Source: Halieaceae bacterium
GTDB taxonomy: Bacteria; Pseudomonadota; Gammaproteobacteria; Pseudomonadales; Halieaceae
DNA length: 8,553 nucleotides
Assembly: GCA_002683395.1 (NCBI GenBank)
Contig: NYTG01000031.1
Location: forward strand, 1-8,553
Direction: 5' to 3'
Below are positions 1 to 5,542 of this stretch, piece by piece. The notes under the pieces were generated by a model. That model ran no database searches. It saw only the letters and a list, made by a program, of their open reading frames with translations, and had not been told where the DNA came from. Position 1 is the first letter of the stretch. Each line of letters starts with the position of its first letter. The translations under genes were made by a program, and so were the position numbers.

Positions 1-870
1 CATAGCGATCACATCACGACCTCCCGTAAGTGTAATCGGGGAGGCGCGTGACAGGTCGCTGCGGTCAACTGAGGTTCGGCGATTGAACTCTTCAATGCCC
101 ACTAGGGCGATCACGAACAGCAACATCAGTGATGCCAGCTTCAGGGCAGCTTCTGTATCCCCGAGCCCAATCCAGGTGCGATAGATGCCGGTAGAAAAGG
201 TGGGTACCGCAAAGTAACTGACTACGCCAAAATCCGCGAGAGTCTCCATTAAAACAAGGGCGAGACCGCCAATAATGGCGGGGCGAGCGGCTGGGAACGC
301 GATTCGAAAAAAAGCACTGTACGGGCCATGTCCCAGGACCCTAGCGGCATCAAACTGGGCGCCTGACCGCCCTGCAAAGCTATTGCGAGACAGCAGGTAG
401 ATATAGGGATACAAAACCAATGACAAGAGCAGCGCGGCACCGGGCATGCTGCGGATCGATGGCAATTGCAGTTCGTCGATCTGGAGAGACAGCCATAGTC
501 GTAGGGTGGTCTGTACTGGACCAGACACTTCTAAAAGATCGGTGTAGACATAGGCCACAATATAGGCGGGAGCGGCTAGCGGTAGCATTAATAGCCAAGC
601 CAGAGTGCGTTGCCCTCGAAAAGTACAGGCGCCGATCAGCCAGCCAGTTGAAACGCCAAGGACTAATGAGCACGTCCCGGTGAGCCCCATGAGGACGATC
701 GAATTCACAACATACTCGGTGAGCACTGTGGCTTTTAAGTGATTCCAAATCGGACTGGGTGCGGTGGTGATGGAAAGTAGTGTGACCAAAATAGGCACGC
801 ACACCAGGCCCGCTATGAGCCAGGCGGTCAGTGTCCAAAGGGCGCTAGATCGCGTTAATGAGTTGCGCAT
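1..870 (-). CDS. fbpB: Ferric iron ABC transporter permease, FbpB/SfuB type (partial, C-terminal part outside window)
   Basis: Inner-membrane channel subunit of a binding-protein-dependent Fe3+ importer. The frame is open from ATG at 870 to the window edge, giving 290 residues with no stop. Hydrophobic segments lie near residues 13-33, 55-83, 90-110, 145-163, 198-223 and 245-262. A typical cytoplasmic EAA loop, which docks on the ATPase, lies at about 173-199 (DAARVLG, then FFRIAFP). Family members are usually about 500-550 residues with two such halves, so this is the N-terminal half and a second EAA loop should lie beyond position 1. The gene is divergent from the ATPase gene with only 40 bp between starts, and no clear Shine-Dalgarno precedes the ATG. 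Class assignment is firm; Fe3+ as substrate is inferred from the neighbouring FbpA- and FbpC-like genes and could be a related metal complex. Confidence 0.9.
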   Translation of the reverse strand, partial: MRNSLTRSSALWTLTAWLIAGLVCVPILVTLLSITTAPSPIWNHLKATVLTEYVVNSIVLMGLTGTCSLVLGVSTGWLIGACTFRGQRTLAWLLMLPLAAPAYIVAYVYTDLLEVSGPVQTTLRLWLSLQIDELQLPSIRSMPGAALLLSLVLYPYIYLLSRNSFAGRSGAQFDAARVLGHGPYSAFFRIAFPAARPAIIGGLALVLMETLADFGVVSYFAVPTFSTGIYRTWIGLGDTEAALKLASLMLLFVIALVGIEEFNRRTSVDRSDLSRASPITLTGGRDVIAM

Positions 871-910
871 AAACTGTCGCGTGCCGTTATTTCAGTGGTA
901 GTGTGTTGAG

Positions 911-1945
911 ATGCTAGTGATCGATAAATTGTCGCACCAATTCAATGAAAGCGGGGTGCTCAAAGACATTTCATTTCGCGGTGATAGCGGCCAGATTACC
1001 TGTTTAATCGGACCATCAGGGTGCGGTAAGACCACGTTGCTTCGGCTTGTAGCCGGATTGCTGAGGGTGCAGCGCGGGCAGATCAGTCTTGATGGCACCG
1101 TTTTGGCGAACGCTTCGATAAGTTTGCCGCCAGAGCAGCGCTCGGTTGGGATGGTGTTTCAAGAGGGGGCACTTTTCCCGCACATGAGCGTTGCCGACAA
1201 TATTGCATTTGGTTTGACGAAAAAAACCGGGCATAAGCAATCTCTCGATTGGCTTAAACGGGTTGGCTTACCAGATATGGGGGATCGCTTTCCAGATAGT
1301 TTGTCTGGAGGTCAACGTCAACGCGTAGCGCTGGCACGAGCTCTGGCGCCAGAACCACGGGTGCTCCTGTTTGACGAGCCTTATGCAAATCTCGATGTGC
1401 CTCTCCGCCGGGCGTTACGTGAAGATGCTTGGCAAATTATCCGCAACACCGGCTCGGTCGGATTGTTTGTGACGCACGATCCCGACGAGGTGTTGGCAAT
1501 GGCGGACCGCGTGGTGGTGCTGGATAGCGGCGCTATGGTGGAAACGGGAACGCCTCAATCCTTGTACGAGGCACCGAGGTCGGCCTATGGCGCGCAGCTT
1601 TTTGGCGATCCACAGGTGCTTAACGCTGTCATCGATGACGATGGTATCCGCACTGAAGTGGGGGTGTGGGACCGTTCGGCTTTGATCGACCCGGCCGTGC
1701 CAAATGGCGCTGTTAGGCTAGTCGTGAACGCGGATAACCTGATGATCGACGTCGACTCGGCAGGATTCGTGGTGGACAAGATCCGTGCTGTGGGACGACT
1801 CGACCGCATTTATCTCAAGTCAGAGCAGGATGCCGGCGTCACGGTAGTAGATTGCGTGAGACCCCAGGGGGTTTTTGTGGTGGCGGGAATGCGCGTTCGC
1901 GTGAAGCCCTTAGCTGGGAGGGTGTTTGCAGAAAAGCGGCAGTAG
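911..1945 (+). CDS. fbpC: Ferric iron ABC transporter ATP-binding protein, FbpC type
   Basis: Cytoplasmic ATPase that drives the importer, 344 residues, the usual FbpC length. All nucleotide-binding motifs are intact: Walker A GPSGCGKT at 34-41, Q-loop Gln84, signature LSGGQ at 131-135, Walker B VLLFDEP at 151-157 with catalytic Glu156, D-loop NLD at 160-162 and switch His189. Residues from about 235 to the end form a beta-rich C-terminal extension in the position of the TOBE-like domain of FbpC/PotA-type subunits. Such domains are regulatory in some relatives; here that is inference. The ribosome site is weak (TTGAG just before the ATG). The start is supported by conserved N-terminal alignment (MLVIDKLSHQF). 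It diverges from the permease and is followed by the binding-protein gene after a 62-bp regulatory gap. The Fe3+ substrate is inferred from context. Confidence 0.92.
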   Translation: MLVIDKLSHQFNESGVLKDISFRGDSGQITCLIGPSGCGKTTLLRLVAGLLRVQRGQISLDGTVLANASISLPPEQRSVGMVFQEGALFPHMSVADNIAFGLTKKTGHKQSLDWLKRVGLPDMGDRFPDSLSGGQRQRVALARALAPEPRVLLFDEPYANLDVPLRRALREDAWQIIRNTGSVGLFVTHDPDEVLAMADRVVVLDSGAMVETGTPQSLYEAPRSAYGAQLFGDPQVLNAVIDDDGIRTEVGVWDRSALIDPAVPNGAVRLVVNADNLMIDVDSAGFVVDKIRAVGRLDRIYLKSEQDAGVTVVDCVRPQGVFVVAGMRVRVKPLAGRVFAEKRQ

Positions 1946-1946
1946 A

Positions 1947-1975
1947 TTGCAAAATATAATGATTCTCATTACGAT
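1947..1975 (+). promoter_or_regulatory. Sigma70-like promoter of the iron-binding-protein gene
   Basis: TTGCAA at 1947-1952 and TACGAT at 1970-1975 are separated by exactly 17 bases, each matching four of six consensus positions. Transcription would begin near 1982, giving a leader of about 26 nt before the ATG at 2008. A second, weaker possibility is TATTAT at 1991-1996 with TTACGA at 1969-1974 (16-base spacer), which would leave an almost leaderless message. Only a weak TGGG precedes the start codon. Confidence 0.55.
1955..1973. promoter_or_regulatory. Fur box
   Basis: The 19 bases TATAATGATTCTCATTACG match the classical Fur consensus GATAATGATAATCATTATC at 14 positions, including the uninterrupted ATAATGAT and TCATTA half-sites. 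The site fills the spacer and overlaps the -10 element of the predicted promoter, the position from which Fe2+-Fur blocks RNA polymerase. It predicts repression of the binding-protein gene when iron is plentiful. No comparable site is visible in the 40 bp between the permease and ATPase genes. Confidence 0.85.
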
Positions 1976-2007
1976 TAATAATTCTGTGCCTATTATGGGT
2001 TACTAAT

Positions 2008-3045
2008 ATGCGTTACTCACCGCTTACCGCCGTTATCTGTATCACCGCTCTGTTGCTGAGTGCCTGCGACACTGACGGGCCGCTGACTGGTGCCGGTGAA
2101 GTGAACCTGTATTCCTCCCGGCACTACGATACCGATCTGGCTCTCTACGATAACTTCACTGAGGCTACCGGGATCACGGTTAACCTGATTGAGGCAGGCG
2201 CAGATGAGTTGATTGCCAGGATTCAGAGCGAAGGTAAGGCCAGTCCCGCTGACATCCTCATTACCGTAGACGCAGGACGTCTTTGGCGAGCGGAGCAGGC
2301 GGGAATCTTTCAGTCAGTCGACTCGGCGATACTCAGCGAGCGATTGCCAGCGCCCCTGCGGCACCCTGGAAACCTGTGGTTTGGGCTGTCAAAGCGAGCG
2401 CGAGTCATTGTTTATAACCTTGCGGCGGGGCTCCCAGTGCCGCTCAGCGACTACAGTGACCTCGCGGACCCCGCGCATCGAGGCAAGGTCTGTATCCGCT
2501 CCTCGAGTAATATTTATAACATCTCGCTGATGGCCGGCATCGTTGCTCGAATGGGCGAAGAAGCCGCAGAAGTCTGGGCTGAGGGTGTTGTCGAAAATTT
2601 TGCCAGACCCCCACAAAGCAACGATACGGGCCAAATCCGGGCTGTAGCGAGTGGCGAGTGCCAAATAGCGGTCGTCAATACTTACTATCTTGCTCGACTG
2701 GCAGCGTCCGACGATCCTGCCGATCTGGCGGTAGCGTCGGCGGTGGGCATTATTTTCCCGGGCCAGCAAGCTAATGGAACGCATATCAATATCAGCGGTG
2801 CAGGTGTTGTCGCATCGTCAAAAAATAAAGGCAACGCCATTCAGTTTCTGGAGTATTTGACCAGTGACAATGCGCAAAGCTTATTTGCTGACGGCAACGC
2901 CGAATACCCCGCTGTCCCAGGTATCGGCGCTTCGTCGACGGTTGTGGGCTTGGGGGAGTTCAAGGAAGAGACGCTGAATGCGGCTGAATTGGGTACTCAT
3001 CAGGCGACCGCGGTGATGGTGTTTGATCGTGTCGGCTGGCAGTAG
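2008..3045 (+). CDS. fbpA: Iron(III)-binding lipoprotein of ABC importer, FbpA/IdiA type
   Basis: Extracytoplasmic solute-binding protein of 345 residues that would capture Fe3+ and hand it to the permease. Residues 1-20 form a lipoprotein signal ending in a lipobox LLSAC, with Cys20 as the lipid anchor. Asp21 is the +2 residue that retains lipoproteins in the inner membrane of enteric bacteria. The mature start EVNLYSSRHYDTD is typical of the FbpA/FutA/IdiA family. Tyr226-Tyr227 in VNTYYLARL match the tandem iron-ligating tyrosines of that family, and Tyr170 in SSSNIYN is another candidate ligand. Length fits the family. The gene sits just behind the ATPase gene under its own Fur-box promoter. 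Most Gram-negative FbpA proteins are soluble in the periplasm, so the lipid anchor is notable. Fe3+ binding is well supported by the motif plus Fur box but not proved. Confidence 0.92.
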   Translation: MRYSPLTAVICITALLLSACDTDGPLTGAGEVNLYSSRHYDTDLALYDNFTEATGITVNLIEAGADELIARIQSEGKASPADILITVDAGRLWRAEQAGIFQSVDSAILSERLPAPLRHPGNLWFGLSKRARVIVYNLAAGLPVPLSDYSDLADPAHRGKVCIRSSSNIYNISLMAGIVARMGEEAAEVWAEGVVENFARPPQSNDTGQIRAVASGECQIAVVNTYYLARLAASDDPADLAVASAVGIIFPGQQANGTHINISGAGVVASSKNKGNAIQFLEYLTSDNAQSLFADGNAEYPAVPGIGASSTVVGLGEFKEETLNAAELGTHQATAVMVFDRVGWQ

Positions 3046-3080
3046 CTGTCTATGTTTGCAGTTTTTAAAATCGAGAATAA

Positions 3081-3086
3081 AAGGAG
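3081..3086 (+). promoter_or_regulatory. Strong Shine-Dalgarno of the small exported protein gene
   Basis: AAGGAG lies six bases before the ATG at 3093 and fixes that start. It is the strongest ribosome site among the iron-locus genes, whose own sites are all weak, suggesting this product is translated more efficiently than the transporter subunits. Confidence 0.8.
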
Positions 3087-3092
3087 TAGCCA

Positions 3093-3527
3093 ATGAAAAA
3101 TTATTTCGTAGCAGTGCTTGCGCTGTGTTTCGCCAATGTCGTGATCGCTGATGGTCACGGTAATAAACTTTCTTTTGAGGCACGCCAAGAGCCTGCGGAG
3201 ATGACGATTACGTCAGTAAACCTGGCTCAGGGTGGCGGAACCATTACGGCAGTGGGTGATATGGGCGAGTACGGGCGGGTATACACGACTTACACGCTGA
3301 CGGCTGATCCGGGTGGCATGGCGGGCACGGTGCAGGGAGAAGGCAGAGGCGCGTTGCAGGACGGCACCTTTGTATCGGGTTCTGGCCCGGGCGCTTACTA
3401 CCGCGATGGCACGACGTTCACGATGCATGTTTTCTTCAAAATTAGCGACGGTACTCAGAACCTCGATAAAATTGTGTTTGACGCCGCTACCGGTTCCTTG
3501 ACTCATGACGTTTATGTCGTCAAGTAA
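3093..3527 (+). CDS. Small exported beta-rich protein, function unknown
   Basis: A 144-residue protein with a Sec signal peptide (MKNYF, then a hydrophobic core, probable cleavage after VVIA near residue 19). The mature part is about 125 residues, has no cysteine, and reads as a series of short strands rich in Gly, Thr and Val. A patch at about 73-115 (GTVQGEGRGALQDGTFVSG, then YYRDGTTF) resembles small beta-barrel proteins of the allene-oxide-cyclase-like/dirigent type. This is an impression of the pattern, not a match I can verify. It follows the iron-binding-protein gene by 47 bp on the same strand with no obvious terminator between them, so co-transcription from the Fur-controlled promoter is plausible. 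The gene is real on the evidence of its ribosome site, signal peptide and codon use. No function is assigned. Confidence 0.85.
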   Translation: MKNYFVAVLALCFANVVIADGHGNKLSFEARQEPAEMTITSVNLAQGGGTITAVGDMGEYGRVYTTYTLTADPGGMAGTVQGEGRGALQDGTFVSGSGPGAYYRDGTTFTMHVFFKISDGTQNLDKIVFDAATGSLTHDVYVVK

Positions 3528-3547
3528 GGCTCAAGGTTTGGGTTAGG

Positions 3548-3565
3548 CCTCAGATTAATCTGGGG
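3548..3565. repeat. Near-perfect 18-bp palindrome
   Basis: CCTCAGATTAATCTGGGG is self-complementary apart from one T-G pair. As RNA it could fold into a 7-bp stem with a TTAA loop. It lies 20 bp after the stop of the small exported protein gene and includes the stop codon of the minus-strand frame ending at 3550. No T-run follows on either strand, so it is not a standard rho-independent terminator. It could protect 3' ends or bind a protein. Confidence 0.6.
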
Positions 3566-3852
3566 TCGCAACTCAGGAAATTGACGATGACTGCGCCCTG
3601 ATAGAGTTGGAGCGTACCGCCTACAACAGCATGATTCTGCCCATTTGCGCGCACAATAATGCGCACAGCACTGTTAGACGAATCGTCTGGGCAATCACTG
3701 ACTAAGCCGTCGAGGTAAAAGCCTTGCGCCGGCATTTCGGATCGAACTCATCTTCGAGCCGTTGCCGGTGTAACGGATTAGATTATAGAGGCCGCCATCA
3801 CCAGCAGTACGGCTGCCGCTGTGACGATCGAATAGGTATCTGATGTGGTCAT
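3550..3852 (-). pseudogene. Probable frameshifted gene for a small membrane-anchored protein
   Basis: A perfect Shine-Dalgarno six bases before ATG at 3852 opens a frame of 24 codons (MTTSDTYSIVTAAAVLLV...) that forms one hydrophobic helix and stops at 3778-3780. The next frame over (+1) continues without a stop as NLIRYTGNGSKMSSIRNAGA. The original frame then resumes as QGFYLDGLVSDCPDDSS and stays open to the TGA at 3550-3552. Joining the pieces gives a protein of about 100 residues: an N-terminal anchor, a short linker and a beta-rich extracytoplasmic domain with two cysteines (in SDCPDD and FLSCDP). The shifts are opposite and compensating, which suggests two small indels, from decay or from sequence error. 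Alternatives are a genuine 24-residue membrane peptide plus a separate 61-residue ORF starting at 3735, which lacks a good ribosome site. Function is not recognised. Confidence 0.4.
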
Positions 3853-3858
3853 AATGTG

Positions 3859-3864
3859 CTCCTT
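3859..3864 (-). promoter_or_regulatory. Shine-Dalgarno of the broken minus-strand gene
   Basis: On the minus strand this reads AAGGAG, six bases before ATG at 3852. It is the main reason for believing that a gene starts, or once started, here. Confidence 0.6.
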
Positions 3865-3977
3865 CACTGTTATGACGTCTCTCAATCCACATTTACTCCC
3901 TAGCCCTGACTTTTTCGCAGGTATTTGCCGCTACGATCGCTTTGGTGTTTGATAAACCTCCTCATTAAGGGAGTGGA

Positions 3978-4736
3978 ATGCAGATGCGGTTGCAGGATTT
4001 GAAATGTGTGGTGACGGGCGGTGCCAGTGGCATTGGCGCTGCGACGGTTCGACGGTTCGTTGCAGAGGGTGCTGAGGTGTGCATTCTCGATCGCGATCTT
4101 CCTGCTGCCGAGGCGCTGGCGTCGGAACTGGGTCCGGCACATTTTGCACTGGAACTCGACGTGCGCGTTGAGTCAGCAGTCGCCCAGGCCGCTGAGGCGG
4201 TCTATGACCGATGGAGCCGAGTCGACGTGCTGGTCAACAATGCGGGCTCGGAGCTCAACAAGACCTATAGCGATACAACGGAGGAAGAGTGGGACAGAGT
4301 GCTCGACACCGACCTCAAAGGACCGTGGCTGCTCTGTAAGCATTTTGTGCCGCCCATGGTCGAGTGCGGCTCGGGCAGCGTGATTAATATTTCGTCACTC
4401 AATGGTTTGGTGGGGTTCCCGCTCTCTACCGCCTATGGGAGCGCCAAAGGCGGGCTGGTAGTCTTTACTCGCGACATGGCCATCGAGCTTGCTGCCACCG
4501 GCGTGCGGATAAACTGTGTCTGCCCGGGGGTGATCGAAACGCCCATGATGGAGCGCTGGACCGACCTGATGCCCGATAAGGAAGAGGCCAAGAGTATGCT
4601 GAGGGGCGTCATGCCTATCGGTCGGATGGGTACGGCTGAGGAAGTGGCCGGCGCGATCCTGTTCTTCGCCTCGCCGGACTCGAGTTTGTGCCAGGGCGCG
4701 ATACTCAGTGTGGATGGCGGGTTTACTGCGCAATGA
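3978..4736 (+). CDS. SDR-family NAD(P)-dependent oxidoreductase
   Basis: A classical short-chain dehydrogenase/reductase of 252 residues, the normal length. It would interconvert an alcohol and a ketone in the cytoplasm using a nicotinamide cofactor. The Rossmann motif TGGASGIG is at 13-20, Asp38 at the end of the second strand favours NAD over NADP, NNAG is at 87-90, the catalytic Ser is in NISS (Ser140), and the YGSAK box gives Tyr153 and Lys157. The C-terminal SVDGGF at 244-249 is typical. Where most members have the fourth catalytic residue Asn (usually N-L-x-G), this protein has Asp112 (TDLKG). An AAGGGAG ribosome site ends 4 bases before ATG 3978 and 10 bases before a second in-frame ATG at 3984, so either may be used. 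The neighbours do not reveal the substrate. Confidence 0.93.
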   Translation: MQMRLQDLKCVVTGGASGIGAATVRRFVAEGAEVCILDRDLPAAEALASELGPAHFALELDVRVESAVAQAAEAVYDRWSRVDVLVNNAGSELNKTYSDTTEEEWDRVLDTDLKGPWLLCKHFVPPMVECGSGSVINISSLNGLVGFPLSTAYGSAKGGLVVFTRDMAIELAATGVRINCVCPGVIETPMMERWTDLMPDKEEAKSMLRGVMPIGRMGTAEEVAGAILFFASPDSSLCQGAILSVDGGFTAQ

Positions 4737-4787
4737 CTCGCTGTCGGATGCCGTCACACGATTAAGTTATTCTATCGAGATGCTTCT

Positions 4788-4792
4788 GGGAG
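4788..4792 (+). promoter_or_regulatory. Shine-Dalgarno that sets the orphan gene start at 4802
   Basis: GGGAG lies nine bases before ATG 4802 but directly abuts an upstream in-frame ATG at 4793, which leaves no room for initiation there. This favours the later start and a signal peptide beginning MPKSYF. Confidence 0.65.
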
Positions 4793-4801
4793 ATGCAGCC
4801 A

Positions 4802-5536
4802 ATGCCAAAATCGTATTTCCACGCTCTGGTCGCCGCCGTTGTTTCAGCGTTTATGACTCAGGTTGTTTATGCACAAAGTTTTGATCAAACGGTAGAGGCC
4901 TATGGTGGCGCCGCCGCTTTCGACATCATTCTTGTTCAGGATTGTTCGGTGCTCGATAACAGTGCGGAAGCCTCGCTAGACCAGATTTACAACGCGAAAC
5001 TCTGCTCAGCAGAGGAGGACTCAGCCCTTTTCGATGTGGCGAGCCTTTTGCGATCTAAGGGTTTTCATACAGTTGAGGTTGCGCTGTCATCGGCGGGAGC
5101 ACAGGTGAGGCCTGACTCGAGTCAGAGTATCGAGGCAATTCAGTCTATCTACTCCGCACCTGAACTATCGGCTAAAACACGGGATGCTTACATCGCGACT
5201 CTTAGACGGATCGCCAGAGGGATCGATGTGGATGCAGAGGCCCACGAATTGCACGCGAGTGAGCTCGCGTCGCTCGGGCTCGCAGAGAATCAAGTCGTTA
5301 TATTTCTGGTGACCGACGGGCAGCGAGTGACGGCGGCAGAAAGTGTCGCTCAGGGTGTGGCGACTACTGTTCTGACCCTCGGTTGGCTCACGGCATGGGA
5401 GCAATCAGGATTTTTCAGTCTCGCCACAGCGATCGACGCTTCAGGTGCGGTGGCTTGGTATGGTTACCGCGGGCCCTACTCCGTGTCTGGCCCTGAGGCC
5501 TACCGGGAGATGATTCTCTCGATATTTGATCTATAG
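4802..5536 (+). CDS. Exported protein of unknown function
   Basis: A 244-residue protein with a clear Sec signal peptide (positively charged start MPKSYFH, hydrophobic core 8-19, probable cleavage VVYA|QS after residue 24). The mature protein has two cysteines, Cys48 and Cys68, that could form a disulfide in the periplasm. A predicted strand FDIILVQD at 40-47 and a second buried strand QVVIFLVTDGQRV at 164-176 are separated by a long, helix-rich, acidic section. The C-terminal part ATAIDASGAVAWYGYRG at 208-224 recalls the 'assigned variable, then tryptophan' strand seen in some envelope lipoproteins of the CsgG/GNA1162 type, but I cannot claim membership. No lipobox is present. It follows the SDR gene by 65 bp on the same strand and is convergent with the CoA transferase gene. 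The start was moved from 4793 because of the ribosome site. Real gene, unknown role. Confidence 0.8.
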   Translation: MPKSYFHALVAAVVSAFMTQVVYAQSFDQTVEAYGGAAAFDIILVQDCSVLDNSAEASLDQIYNAKLCSAEEDSALFDVASLLRSKGFHTVEVALSSAGAQVRPDSSQSIEAIQSIYSAPELSAKTRDAYIATLRRIARGIDVDAEAHELHASELASLGLAENQVVIFLVTDGQRVTAAESVAQGVATTVLTLGWLTAWEQSGFFSLATAIDASGAVAWYGYRGPYSVSGPEAYREMILSIFDL

Positions 5537-5542
5537 CCTGCT

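Larger units (their letters stand above)
3528..3977. other. 450-bp stretch without an intact large gene
   Basis: This gap between the small exported protein gene and the SDR gene holds a near-perfect palindrome (3548-3565), the remains of a probable minus-strand gene (3550-3852) with its ribosome site, and about 125 bp (3853-3977) that must contain the starts of transcription for both the broken gene and the SDR gene. I find no convincing -10/-35 pair in that last part and no rho-independent terminator with a T-run. Confidence 0.6.

Noticed and set aside
380..838. 152-residue minus-strand open frame
   Set aside because: It is an out-of-frame shadow of the iron permease, which reads in another minus-strand frame through the same DNA with perfect family motifs. 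Its own product is Arg/His/Ser-rich and resembles nothing.
871..910. Possible Fur box between the permease and ATPase genes
   Set aside because: No GATAAT-like hexamer series is present; the 40 bp look unrelated to the consensus.
4395..4757. 120-residue open frame antisense to the SDR gene
   Set aside because: The SDR frame has every family motif; the antisense product has no coherent features.
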